Part shown: positions 1 to 11,421 of the stretch, in pieces | Layout: each line of letters begins with the position of its first letter | Numbering within the stretch: the first letter of the stretch is position 1 | Assembly: GCA_024195585.1 (NCBI GenBank) | Contig: SWBL01000124.1 | Coordinates: 1-64,000, forward strand | Source: Aureobasidium sp. EXF-3400 | Lineage: Eukaryota > Ascomycota > Dothideomycetes > Dothideales > Saccotheciaceae | DNA: 64,000 bases | Direction: 5' to 3' | Translations under genes and position numbers: made by a program | Notes under the pieces: model-generated | Database searches by the model: none | What the model was told of the DNA's origin: nothing | Seen by the model: only the letters and a program-made list of their open reading frames with translations

Positions 1-1127
1 CTCCACACCACCGATCAACATGGATACCCGCCATCCGGGCAGAGGCTTTTCCAATAGTTTGAAGACATGCAGAGAGACTTTCGATGAGCAACAATGGTAA
101 GTTCTGTCGCCATGCCCTGCCCCGGATGATAAGTGTGTGTACGGAGTATGAGCTCCGCTTGTGTGTGCAAGGTACACTGCTGTGTCGTGTCCATCTCCAT
201 CAAACCTCGTGAGTTCGTCTTCTCGTTCCCGTACCCACGCAACTAACGGCAAAGCGTTCCAATCTTCCCAAGTCTCACGCATGAGCAAGTCGGCCGACTC
301 GAATAAACCTGGTTCACTTTGTACTATAACTCCACGGTACCTTTCTCTCCACAAAATTGATGTGCCTCTTTCGCAAGGATTCACAAAGCCAGCCCCCGTT
401 TCGAACAAAAGTCTAACGGCAGATGATAACCCGCCATGCATTTCCAGTTTTATGATTCGCACATGATATACATCCACAAAACGCGATACAAACGCGGTAA
501 GACGCGATCCACTTTACGCCTTCATCGTTTCGATCTGCCATCTCCTGACTCCCCTAGCCGTCAAGCCATTGACGAGATGTCCTGCGTGAACGTTACGAAT
601 TGACCTCGGCCGAGGAAATGAAAAGGAGGAGTTTCTCCTGGAAGTGAGACGCGGCTGGATCGCGAAAGCTTCGCGTTTCCAAATCTCAATTACATTTCCG
701 CTTTTGGGCATGTGAGCGCGGGAAATCGATCTGAGGGCGGTTGCACTTGTTGCTAGTCTCTTTGATTCGATTGTATATCTTGGTTGATCGCGTGCTACCC
801 AAGACACGGGATCTTGGGGCCTCGTTGTGGTATTGATGCAATCGACAGGGTTATGAGAGGCTTTCAATCAGCTGCTCTCAACGGAAGAAGGCTTTGTGCC
901 TAGCTTTCAGCTGTAGCAGTCGTGGAGAACTGCCTTTTCCCACAGAAAAGAGAGACACTCCTACACTAAGGTAACTGAGTTGATACCATCACAGAAGTCT
1001 TGCGAACGATGTAGACATTGTTTCAAAGTTTAGCTGGTAGAACGGAAGCAACTTCAATTCAGACAACAGGTACGAGAGTCAGCTTATGAGACTAATTAAT
1101 ACGACAACCACTCAGGTTTTATCCGAC
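1..1127. other. Left-edge intergenic stretch
   Basis: I find no convincing gene here. The open frames on both strands are short, show no recognisable domain and do not join through good splice sites. It probably holds the 3' flank of the hydrolase gene that ends at 1128 plus unassigned DNA towards the left edge. A gene continuing from outside the window cannot be excluded. Confidence 0.4.
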
Positions 1128-2481
1128 TTACGCACCCAAATTCTGGTACACAGCAGTCTCTGCCCCAAACCAAGCACCCATCACATGAGGGTCGCCAAAA
1201 GGCATGACCTGACTGGCAATCATACCAGCAACACCCTTCTCACGATCCGCCCACCAGAACAAGTTTGCGATCCCCGCCCAGAATGCCGTGTTCTTTCCAC
1301 GTCCGGTGACTCCAGGCTCAATGGTTAACATGGCACTAAGGCACCAACCCTACACTCACTATCAGTATGTGGTCAATTCAATGCAGTAACACACAAACAA
1401 CGTACCTGTGCGACTTCTCCCTGCGGGTACAAATCTCCAAGTGGATTCGAGTGCTCTGGCTTTGCGTCAGGAATGCCTCGGCGACCAAAGTCCGGCATTT
1501 GAGTAATCTGGTTCTCGAACATGTGCTTGACGGTCTCGGGCTTGAGGATCTGTTTCTTGGTTGTCGGACACGTGCCGTCGTTCAACAACACAGCAAGCAC
1601 TTTGATATAATCCGTAGGACGAGAATAGAGACCAGCACCTCCACTGTTCAAGATTCTGCTTTGTTCTTCTTTTCCTTCAGCCACCAGTGGTCTGCGGTAT
1701 ACGTGATCTCTTTCTACTGCTTTTTGGCTGCCTGGCCAGCGTTGGTGCATAGAAGCGAGATTGGACTTCATTTCCTTGGTTGGAAACATGGTTGTATTGT
1801 TGATCCCCAGAGGCTGGAAGATGTGTTCTTGCATGTAGTCGTTGAGAGACTGGCCGGTTTGTCTTTCGAGCGCGATGCCTGCCCAGTCGATGTTGATGCC
1901 GTATTCCCATCTACTGCCTGGCTGGTTGACCAGAGGCATTCTCAAGACTTCGGTCGGGTCGCCGCTGAATACGTCGAAGCCGATGGGGCGGCCATAATCC
2001 CTAAGCTTAGGGTTGAAGAATTCGTATCCAAAACCTGCGGTCTGTGACAGGGTCAGCAAGGGAACTTGAGAAGTTGAGTGTATATCACACTTACATGCGA
2101 CAACAACATTCTCAATGTAATCTCAGCTTCTTTATCCTCCAACTTGCCATCGTCAGTCAACACCTTAACCTTCTCTAACTCCGGACACAACTTATACAGT
2201 TGCTTATGATCATCAAGGTCAAGCTTGCCCTGCTCGACCAACTGCATGACTGCAATCGCTGCAATCATCTTGGTGCAACTGGCGATCCAGAATGTCGTTT
2301 CCAAGGTCATTGGCTCTTTGGTGTCTAGACCGCGATTTCCGGATGCGTTTGCTGTAAGGACTTCGCCATCTTTGTTGATTGCTGCAAAGACTAGACCTGC
2401 TACTCCTGTCTCGGGATTCGAGGTTACGCCGTCGAGGGTGGCTTGAACTGCCTTGTGCGTGGCTTCAGACTTGGAGCTCAT
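1128..2481 (-). CDS. Beta-lactamase-related serine hydrolase (LovD/EstB-like), three exons
   Basis: Exons on the minus strand are 2481-2095, 2041-1406 and 1349-1128, giving 414 residues. The first intron has a GTAAGT donor, and joining across it restores the family motif LLSHTAGFGY at the junction. The second intron has a GTACGT donor and joins the C-terminal domain in frame. The catalytic serine-lysine pair is the SxxK motif SCTK (Ser68, Lys71). A WEYGINIDW segment near residue 176 supplies the conserved tyrosine of the class C beta-lactamase/esterase fold. No signal peptide is visible, so a cytosolic esterase or acyltransferase is more likely than a secreted enzyme. Family members include the LovD transesterase and EstB-type esterases. 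The substrate cannot be read from sequence, and I see no biosynthetic cluster around it. The closest neighbour, GPI17, lies on the same strand about 840 bp away. Confidence 0.88.
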
Positions 2482-3323
2482 GTTGAAGTATAGACTGTTT
2501 CTCTGAATCTTGAGGTGGATGTGAGATCTGAGTATGTATATTCAGATGATAGATGTACGAAAGCAAGTACAAAGCGTCAAGTAGAACGCAAAACCGGGTA
2601 CTGCACCCCCTCTGTATAACAGTTTCCCCCCACTACCCCTCTTCGCCCAGGAGGAGGCTCCAGTTACGTGACCGAGGCTGCCAGGGTCTTGCATGCTGCC
2701 GACTGCGAGCTGTTTCCAGAGCGCCACGACCCCGCATATTTCCCCGCAATTGGTCGAACTCTAAAACGATCAAGCTTTACCACGCGGATCTCGGGAATCG
2801 GATTCTCCAGATTTCCATGTCCTTTGATCCGAGAATTTGGTCAGTGGTCCAGTATTGCAATCTCCATCCTCGAGGTTGGAATACATATCTGCATAGATAT
2901 AGGATAGGCGTCTCTAGTATAAAGACTTGTGAATAAGACTCTGGATGGGTCCCGCGCACGAAAAATGGGACAGGTCTCCCTTCTTGGCTTCAGATATATT
3001 GAGCGGTTTCGACTTGACCCGACCTCGAGAATATCATAGGACTTCGACGAGATATCTCCCAAGGCCAGCAATCACTCATGAATCGTCCTGCGCTCATCCT
3101 TCCATTCAGACCTTGCTTATGATCCTTTCCGAAGCCGTGTCCGCACATTTCATGAGGCTGACGTAAGCTACAGCTGATGAAGAGGCACTGGACGAAGACC
3201 ATTTCCTGGATTGATCAAGATCGCGCTTACAGGTGGCGTGTCAATGCTGACTGACAGCGTGATTCTGGGCATGGCTTTGCAGAAGCCTATAGTTCGAACA
3301 CTTTTGATAATGACCTGAACACC
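2482..3323. other. Intergenic stretch between two minus-strand genes
   Basis: This should hold the promoter of the serine hydrolase (near 2482-2700) and the 3' flank of GPI17. Overlapping short frames on both strands look like chance. No repeat, tRNA or conserved peptide was recognised. Confidence 0.4.
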
Positions 3324-5064
3324 TCAACCGCTCTTTGCCCGAGCTTGCTTGAACTTCTTGAACTCTTTTAACGCCGCCATAACAAGAGGTACGGCCATGG
3401 GACCGAGCAGGGGTACGTAGACTGCGACCTTGTGCTCATCAGGGAAGTAGACTTGACCAACCATGGATGGTTCGAAGAAAGCTTGCTCTGCTTGAGCTTC
3501 AGCAATTCGTGCGTGTTCCAACGCAGCATCATAGTGACCTTCGTGAAGATGAGAACATGCAGTCTCCAGATGATGGATAGTCTTTTGTACCGAGTCCGCG
3601 ACATTGTGTGGAATGGCGATGCTAGTCAGCTTGAGTGTAAGCCTGGACAACGCGCCGAGAGTCGACGAAGCCGACAGGATCAGTGATGCTGCTCGTTCGC
3701 GTGTCAAGCTGGAAAGACGAAGAGGTAGCGAAGGCGGTGACTGAGGCAATCCGATGAGGGATTCCAGTTGCTCTGCGAAAATGCGCACGACTGGTTCAAG
3801 ATCATGCTTGCTAAGGACGGTGTTGTTCTGACTCATGTCAGGGTTCAGTATTTGAACACCGCCCCATTGTGGAATCAGCCAACTAGTACCGCCAGTCTCC
3901 TCAATCACCATCGGGGCTTGTTTAGGAGAAGGGACATAGGCAACGAAGTTGATGGTTGGGCCTACACCGATGCTTGGACTAAGAGGCCACTCAGCTGCAT
4001 TGATGAAAGCACTCAAGTCAGAGCGCATGAGTGTCCACTGCTTTGACGATTCGTCAAATTGAGGGCCGTGTAAAGAAGATGACAGGGAGGCGTATAGCTG
4101 CACCTGAGTGTCGACGCTGAACTTGCTGACAGATGAGAAAGATGCCAGGAAGGGACTCAAGTACTCGTCGAGTGCTGCTTTGATATCCCACGCAGAGGGT
4201 GATGCCGAGCCCGTGAAAAGAGAGAACGTCAAATGATAAGTCGATGCATACTTGAAAGCGCGATTAGATCTTCTCTTGTAGCCTTCGACAACGGACGAGG
4301 AATCCGTGTCCCCTAGAGATTCTTGATGAGCAGTCTGTCCATTCAAGAGATAGTCTAGCGTGATTTGCTCTTCGACAAAGAGTTTCAGCAGCTCAGTCGT
4401 GATAAAGTCAGCGAGGTCAGACACAGCGGCGGGCTGACCTGACGGCAAGGATCCATGGTAGATGCTTAGGGTAGGGTCAAAGGGCTGGACCTTGGCCACT
4501 AGGTGAGAGTAAGATGTATCAAGCACGAGATCAACAGTAGCAGCGACCTGACTGCTGACAGCCGAGGACGATGAAATGTCAGTATATTGCGCATCTGCTG
4601 ACCGATCTGCAGTACTGTGCCCCGAAGTGATTACTCGCAAGCGGTGAACAGGAGACTTGTTCTGTCTGTCCAAGCCCTGTTGAATTTGCTGAGCGAGTTC
4701 GATAGTAGTTGCAGTGTCAAGGTGGCTAGCAGCAAGAGCGACGTGCACAGGGAACTCGAGTTTACATGTCTTTTGATTGTTCAGTAATATTACAAGATAG
4801 AGCGAGAGGGGCGAGGCATACCTGACCTGAGGCCCACGCATCCATCGACTCCAAGGGCAGTGCAGCGCGGGGAACAGTGGTCGTGGCGTACCAAATAGGC
4901 AGGCCGAGCAGGCCGGCGATGGCCCAGAAACAGAAGATGATCCATCTACGTGTCTTGACGCCCTGCGGAGACTCTGGCGGGGGTTGTTTCGCGGCCAAAG
5001 CAGCATGAACGACCCCTTCGACAGGAGTGTTCTTGTCAACACTGCCAGCCTGCTGAGTGTCCAT
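3324..5064 (-). CDS. GPI17: GPI transamidase component PIG-S/GPI17, two exons
   Basis: This is a subunit of the ER-membrane GPI transamidase, which swaps the C-terminal signal of a preprotein for a preformed GPI anchor. Exon 1 is 5064-4822 and exon 2 is 4769-3324, giving 562 residues. The 52-nt intron has a GTATGC donor, and the junction reads WASGQ-TCKLEFPV in phase 0. A membrane segment at about residues 41-60 follows a basic KTRR. It is followed by the family hallmark TVPRAALPLESMDAW, a long lumenal domain and a hydrophobic C-terminal helix (VPLLGPMAVPLVMAAL) ending in a lysine-rich cytosolic tail. This topology and length match Gpi17/PIG-S. An alternative in-frame start lies 24 nt upstream at 5088. 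A second transamidase subunit, GPI16, lies at the right edge of the window, and GPI2 lies at 54-55.6 kb. Confidence 0.93.
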
Positions 5065-5579
5065 CTTGCTCCTTCTCGAAAGCAGCAAACACTGAACGAA
5101 CCTCGAGAAAGGAGAAGTTCGACTCGGAGCTGGTCGAGGGGTACAGCTTGGCGATTCGGACCTCGGACGGTGGATAGAAGATTATGATTGGCGCGCCGGT
5201 GCGCCACAAAACAGGACAAGTTGGGGCTGTGGTGCATGTACAGGTACGCCGCGCGTGTTCTCGCTTGCTTAGCATCTATTCTGGGTCTGCTCTTCATGCG
5301 TGTGTCGGCCTCAGACCGAGAGAGGAGAGTCTTGTGTTTACTTTCCCAGCATCTGGCTGTTTGAACAAAACTCTTCCATCAAACTCATTCAGACTCATCA
5401 ACCTGGCACAAGTCGCGTGTCACGATTTGCAAATTCCGCGGCCGTTGCGACAGTCCAGCCATCATCAGCGTCACCGTTATCCACGTCTGTCCGGCCTGCC
5501 AGTCCGTGCGGCGTGTTGAGGTTGGTCTTGGGCATTCTTGCGCAACTTCTTATAATCGTTGCTCGCCAGCCCTCCCGGC
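5065..5579. promoter_or_regulatory. Bidirectional promoter region, GPI17 / PY-motif membrane protein
   Basis: The 515 bp separate two divergent start codons. Pyrimidine-rich tracts precede the right-hand start. I see no clear TATA box on either side. Assignment as a shared promoter rests on gene orientation only. Confidence 0.5.
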
Positions 5580-7079
5580 ATGCTGCGCTCACTATCAGAC
5601 ATGGTCGACATGACCAAGCGCGCCCTCGAGTCGACTGGCGCTTCCGAGAAGACCAAAGCCGCCATCGTACGTTTTATGTCCGAGTATGTTTGTTAATGCC
5701 GCACCTGGCTGACTTGTGTGACACAGGTTGTTGGCAGTGTCGGCGCTGTTCTACTTTTCAGTGTTATCCTATTCTTCGTTCTACGAAGTATCCGCCTACC
5801 CAAGAACATTCGACAAGCACAAGCTGCAGCTCGTGCTCACGCTCGCTCTCAGAGACCCCGACGATCATGGATCCAAGCCCTCACATCGCCGTTCCGTCGC
5901 AATGGCAGCCAACCCCCTACCTCTACCGCCCGAGAGATGATCCAGGACCCTGAGGCTGCAGTCAACAGACATACGAGTATCCGTAGTATCGCCACTCTCC
6001 CCGCCTACTCTGCTGTACCTCACGAGAACGAAGGTGTTCTTGGTCGCGAGGGCGAAAGAGCAGGCATGGACACTGTTGTAGAGTTTCCCGAGACCAACGA
6101 AGAGGAAGAAGGCAGAAGAGAGGCTGAAATGGCATCGCTCTGGCAAATCCGTCAGCAGCGCAGACAGGAGGCCGCTGAAAGAGAAGACCGTCGACGCCGT
6201 CGCCGAGAAGCACGCGCTCGAGGTGATCTGGAGGCTCTCAGTGCCCTGCGCCATGAGACTGCTCTCCGTGTCACTCTAGAGCGTGCCAACGGTTCGAACT
6301 CGATGGTAGCCGAGCACAACGCCCGTCCGCGAGAGAGAAGGATCAGTGCCGTCTCGTATGGTGACTTGGGTGTCGCTCGCCACGATGGCTCGCGCGTGCG
6401 CGCAAACTCTACAGAGTCTGACAGCAGGCCCTTGCTCACTGACGCATCTCGTACGGGTACCGCCAACTCTCTTCGTCCTTGGTTGTCTCGTGGTTCTCTC
6501 TCCACCCATCATCGTATGGCCTCGGCTACCTCCGTCCTCACCACCGACAGCGCAGACCCTGATGACAGCGACTTCGAGGTCATCTCTCTCCAACACACTT
6601 CCTCCCGCCCACGCTCATCCTTGGCCCATTCTCGAGCACATTCCATCAACTTGAGTCTTCGTAGAACTTCAACTACACAAGTCAACCAGCTTCCCCGAGT
6701 GGAGAGTGATTTGGGCGAGAGTCGCATTCCTCTTCCTGAGCTGCCACGTTACGACGACGCTATGGGCTTTGAAGAAGCCCCTCCTTACGAGGAGATCCAC
6801 TCTTCGAGGCCATCCCTTTCGAGAACCAACAGCCAGACAAGGCCATCACTGTCAAGGACTAACAGTCAAACAAGGCCGTCTCTTTCGAGGACCAACAGTG
6901 CAACACGAAGAAGCGAGAACAGCAGTCCGCTATCTTCTCTACCTGAAATTGTCCGCCTCCCAAGCATTCGCATCAATGAGGCATCACCGACCGAATCACC
7001 TCGTCAATTCAACTTCCCAGCCAATACCAGGCCGATGACTGCCTCCACCATTGACGAAGAAACGAGTCACACGACCTAA
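5580..7079 (+). CDS. Single-pass membrane protein with PY motifs (possible RCR-like Rsp5 partner)
   Basis: Exon 1 is 5580-5666 and exon 2 is 5727-7079, giving 479 residues, joined by a 60-nt intron (GTACGT ... ACACAG). One strong membrane helix (residues about 30-50) follows a 29-residue N-terminus and is followed by RSIRLPKN and an arginine-rich stretch. The rest is a long, disordered, Ser/Arg-rich cytosolic tail. The tail carries LPAY and LPRY, which fit the L/P-P-x-Y signature bound by WW domains of the Rsp5/Nedd4 ubiquitin ligase, plus APPY. It also has an arginine/glutamate-rich helical block (about residues 140-185) and three exact-register 11-residue repeats. This architecture (short N-terminus, one helix, PY-bearing tail) resembles yeast Rcr1/Rcr2 and other Rsp5 adaptors. 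That is inference from layout, not recognised sequence identity. The start was chosen because it lies just before the splice that exposes the helix. Confidence 0.78.
6807..6905 (+). repeat. Three tandem 33-bp in-frame repeats (RPSLSRTNSQT)
   Basis: Three head-to-tail 33-nt units encode RPSLSRTNSQT, RPSLSRTNSQT and RPSLSRTNSAT (residues about 390-422 of the PY-motif protein). The copies differ at synonymous sites, so they are not a very recent duplication. Each unit holds two R-x-x-S phosphorylation-type sites (RPSLS and RTNS). Confidence 0.93.
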
Positions 7080-7640
7080 TTTGACCATATCACGAAATCT
7101 CCTCTTATGCTTACCATGTTATCTTTCTTTTTTTCTGGTTTACGATTTGCATGAATCTTTCTTTTTGGTTGGTGTATATAGAGATTGCCGAAGAATTGCA
7201 TTCATCGCATTCGCTTGCTTAGCGCTGGTGTTAGGTGAAGGACTCCGGAAGTCAGGCATGACAAAAGTCGATACCAATACCATTTCTCCTCTTTCTTCAA
7301 CTTTATCGTAAGAACTCCGCGTATTCCGGGTTGTTAGTTCCGATGAACCCGCGTCCTGCCTTCACTCTAATTGACTTTACCGCATGTGCAGATGGATGAA
7401 GACCACGAGGTTGGTCTGTGCATCTGCACGTGTTTGAATTCCACGATGGTACTTGACTGCTCGCTCAGCACTTCGATCACCAACCGTGATATGCCGTGTT
7501 GATATGCCTCGGAAATCTTTACAAGCCCACATGGCCAGGGCTAGAGGCAAGCACTTCGGTATCGGTGAGGCATAGCTTGTCCTCCAGATATGGCGAACGA
7601 ATCCGCCCACGTGCTCCCTACATGGGTAGCAAGAAAGGGC
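7080..7640. other. Intergenic, 3' flank and upstream region of the phytase gene
   Basis: The left part is a T-rich 3' untranslated region of the PY-motif gene. The right part should hold the phytase promoter. No further gene is supported. Confidence 0.45.
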
Positions 7641-7647
7641 TATAAAG
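7641..7647 (+). promoter_or_regulatory. Probable TATA box of the phytase gene
   Basis: TATAAAG lies 69 bp upstream of the proposed phytase start at 7710, a usual spacing for a regulated fungal gene. Phytases are typically phosphate-repressed, but I did not identify a specific regulator site. Confidence 0.5.
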
Positions 7648-7709
7648 AGCTTGACGGTCTCGAGAACGAGGTCAGAAGAAGGTGTATCTCACGCTTTGTA
7701 CTTTGTACT

Positions 7710-9299
7710 ATGGCTTTGACTGCAGCAGGTCTCCTCGCTTTGGGCGTCATCTCGAGGTAAATCCCATCCTTTCTCTGGATCTACTGCATACACTTCAGCA
7801 TAAACCATCACACCATAAAAGTCTGGCTGTAGATACACTTGAGCCCTATCATTGCTTTGTGGTCCGGATGAAGCTTGACCATTGTGATTCGATTTATCCT
7901 ATACATTCAATCAACTATACCCGAGTTGTCAGGAAGTCGCTAACACTCTCACAGCTCATCGGGCCATATTATCCCGGTCCCGAGCCCTCAAACATGCGAT
8001 AGTGTTCAGAACGGCTACCAGTGCCAGCCCCAGATCAGTCATTATTGGGGTCAATACAGTCCATACTTCTCCGTCCCATCAGAGATACCTGCAAACGTCC
8101 CTCTCACATGCTCGGTCACGTTCGCACAAATCCTGTCGAGGCACGGGGCTAGAGACCCTACTGCTGCAAAGACAGCAAAGTACAACGCAACCATCGCCAA
8201 AATCCACAAGAACGTTGCCAACTTCACTGGCAAATATGCTTTCCTCGACACCTACGAGTACACTCTTGGTGCGGATCAATTGACAGACTTTGGAAGACAG
8301 CAGATGGAGAACTCTGGTACCAAGTACTACGAGCGCTATGCAGACCTTGCTCGCAAGGCAGTACCCTTCGTTCGCTCATCTGGTGAGGCTCGTGTTGTAG
8401 AGTCTGCAGAGAAGTGGGTAGATGGTTTTACTCAGGCCAAAACCGGAGACAGATGGGCCAACAACCAGTACCCTTCTGTCGATGTGGTCATTAGCGAAGC
8501 TGCTGGAAGCAACAACACACTTAACCACGATCTTTGCACCGTTTTTGAAGATGGACCCGATTCAAACATCGCAAATGCTGCTCAAAACACTTGGGTCACT
8601 GTCTTCGTTCCCGCTATTCAGAAGAGAATCAATGCCGATCTTCCTGGAGCAAACCTCACATCAACCGAGATCATCTATCTGATGGATTTATGCCCTTTCA
8701 ACACTGTCGCTTCGCCTACAGGCGCAATCTCGCCCTTTTGCTCGCTGTTCACTGAAACAGAGTGGCAAGATTATGGATACTACGAATCGCTGAACAAGTT
8801 CTATGGTTACGGATCTGGTAACCCTCTCGGACCTACTCAAGGTGTTGGCTTCACAAACGAACTCATTGCTCGTCTCACAAAGAAGCCAGTAGTTGACCAC
8901 ACATCGACAAACCACACTCTGGACAACAGTGCCGCTACCTTCCCTCTCGACCGCGCTTTGTACGCAGACTTCTCCCACGACAACGACATGACTGGCATTT
9001 TCTTCGCCATGGGCCTCTACAACAGCACTTCTGCCCTCTCAAACACGACACTCGAGACAGCACAACAGACCAATGGATACTCGGCATCGTACACTGTTCC
9101 TTTTGGTGCAAGAGCTTATATTGAGAAGTTGCAATGTCTTGGACACAGTCAGGAGCTGGTCAGAGTTATTGTCAATGACCGTGCTATTCCTCTGCATACT
9201 TGTGGTGCTGATCTGTTGGGAAGATGCACACTTAGTGATTTTGTTGATAGCTTGTCTTTTGCTCGTAGTGGAGGTGATTGGGCTTCATGTTTTGCTTAG
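7710..9299 (+). CDS. phyA: Secreted 3-phytase, histidine acid phosphatase family, two exons
   Basis: This enzyme releases phosphate from phytate outside the cell. Exon 1 (7710-7756) encodes a short hydrophobic signal sequence (MALTAAGLLALGVIS). Exon 2 is 7955-9299. Splicing gives 463 residues, close to Aspergillus PhyA. The catalytic histidine is His79 in RHGARDP, and the proton donor is in SHDND (His357, Asp358). The segments CDSVQNGYQCQPQISHYWG and ARSGGDWASCFA match the conserved ends of fungal phytases, so the TAG at 9297-9299 is a genuine terminator. Several N-x-S/T sequons and many cysteines fit a secreted glycoprotein. The first motif has Asp where PhyA commonly has Tyr. The 198-nt intron is longer than most here, so a different first exon remains possible. 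Exon 2 is certain. Confidence 0.9.
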
Positions 9300-9589
9300 A
9301 TATCGAATTACTTTAGCCTATATCAAGCATAGCCATCTTGTATACTTGGTTTTGTCATATAAATCGATCCAGTATCTCACAGCTTTGGAGAGCGTTCATA
9401 TATTGCAACTTTTACGCGAAAATAATCATCTTTGGTGCATCATGACCGTCGTCGACCCTGGGACAGGGTGACGGAGCGGAGAGTTGCAACTCATGTGACA
9501 CGACCAAACCATCGCGCCAACACTTTTGTTCTACAACTCACAATGACACGTCTTTCGTTATTCGTTTCAACGCTCACAATCACATCGCC

Positions 9590-11421
9590 ATGAACAATCT
9601 CCACAACCTCACCGGCCAACCGCTCACCGGTCAACAGGAGAAAGACGTCATGACACCCGCGACAGCATCACCACCGTTGTCACAGCCCAGCTCCATACCC
9701 TCGTCATCTCAAATTCCAGGACTTGACCTCTTGTCAGCCGCTCAGTTCGACGCCCAAGTCGAAGCAAGAAGAGCTGCCTCTTCGCCAAACACACCCGCCA
9801 GCAAGCGCGCCAAACTCAATACTCCGGCCAGCTCGTCTTCGTCAGCAGCTCCTCGCACACTCCTCTCTTCGAAGCCGCGTGGTGACTGTGCAGCCAAAGT
9901 CAACGATCGATGCCAGTTGCTTCATCTACGCGCCGACTACGAATATGAAGAAGGTCCTCCATACGCGTTCGCGGCTACACTACGTCTGCTAGATGGCGAT
10001 CAAGAAATACAGAACTTTGAAGCACCAGGCACATTCGGCAGTAAAAAGGCTGCTAAAGAGAAGGCTGCCGAGCTGGCCTTGGGTTGGCTAGAGAAACAAG
10101 ATGTTCCCAAGAAGGTCGCGAAAGATGCAGGATTGCTGCCACCTGCAGCCTCAAAGGTCGATGCATCTGAGAACTGGGTTGGTGTACTACACGGTAGGTC
10201 GTTCTGTTCTGCGATATGTTCTATCGTTGTGATTTCTGGGCATACAATCCGAAACGTGTGCCGTACGCTGGGCATGACTGACCTTCAGGAATGTCCTTCA
10301 CGGTCTGCATACTTTCCTCACGTCCGGCTACCACAGGTCACAGTACATGTGTGTGTGGAGTGCTGCTAGTGAAAGCATTGCTGGTCTCAACTACCGGTAT
10401 GCTCTTCGCAAGACGAACGGCAGCCTCTCCTCCGTGACCGAGTGTTTGGCATGCAGACTGGGAAGCATCTTTCTGGAGTTTAGTTATGCTTAGCGTGAGG
10501 CATACTTGGCGCTCTCCCACGATCATGCTTTGCTCCAGGCCGATTCTGATATTGCACGAAGTCAGTCAGACAAGAAGTGTGTTTGCGGAGATCCTCAACC
10601 GAGTCGTTCCGAACACAGCGCTCGTGTCTGATTGATTTCGTGCATTCTTGTGGTCGCCACCAGACGAGCATGATCGAGAGAGAGGCACGTGTAGACTATA
10701 CCCATGTGTCCTACTTGAACAAAAACCTGATGCTTGCCCACTAACCACATCTACCTGCACCTCCCTCATCTTATCTGCCATATCTGACAACATCACAGAA
10801 TTCTGCCAGGGACGCAGCATCTCCCAACCCGAATATTTGATTTACGAACTCGGACCCCAACGCTTCGGCGCAACCTGCACCATGCTCGCTGAAACTTACC
10901 ACGACCAGAACGCCGCGTTTTCGAGCAAAAAAGTCGCAAAGACATCTGCTGCCCGTGCTGCTGTCTTGGCTCTACGCGAGGAAGGCGTGTTGAAAAAGCG
11001 ATACACAACCGCTGCTTCCTCTGTCGCTCCTGCCGTTCCAGCCTTTGGCACACCATTGCCTTCTCCCGTCGCTGCTATGGTGGCCAACACACCTACAGCA
11101 CAACCAACTCCATCTCCACTGGTTCCTGCCCTCCCCAAGGAACCCACAGTCCCATCACCGCCTTCCGCATCTTCGCTAGTTCCTACGCTTTGCGCTGAAC
11201 TCAACATTGCGCCTCCAACCTACAAACTCGTCCAGACCTCAGCCCGCACACCCGATTTCTGGGACGGTGAAGCCCGCTTCGATCATGCTTTTGAACCCTG
11301 CCTCCGTGGTGCAGTGGGAAAAGTTGAGAGAGTGTATGGAAAGAAGAATGCAAAGGATAAGGTTGTTCAGCAAGTCTTGGAGGTTCTGGAGGGTGTCAAG
11401 CAGCAGAGGATGGCTGGATGA
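9590..11421 (+). CDS. Protein with three dsRNA-binding-domain-like segments, two exons
   Basis: Exon 1 is 9590-10193 and exon 2 is 10799-11421, giving 408 residues. The junction codon restores WVGVLHEFCQGRS, the start of a second dsRNA-binding domain, in the correct phase. Segment 1 (about residues 99-170) ends in GSKKAAKEKAAELAL. Segment 2 (about 197-270) ends in SSKKVAKTSAARAAVLAL. Both show the lysine-bearing second helix that contacts RNA. A third, more diverged unit (about 335-405) ends in KKNAKDKVVQQVLEVL. The N-terminus is low-complexity and contains a basic SKRAKL, possibly a nuclear signal. A Pro/Thr/Ala-rich linker separates segments 2 and 3. No catalytic domain is present, so an adaptor or RNA-binding role is likely. 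A partnership with RNA silencing is inference only. The 605-nt intron is unusually long for this genome. Confidence 0.82.
10194..10798 (+). other. Unusually long intron (605 nt) inside the dsRBD gene
   Basis: The donor is GTAGGT and the acceptor ACATCACAG. Other introns in the window are mostly 47-92 nt. I see no conserved protein or recognisable RNA gene inside it. It could hold an alternative exon or an intronic RNA. Confidence 0.65.
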
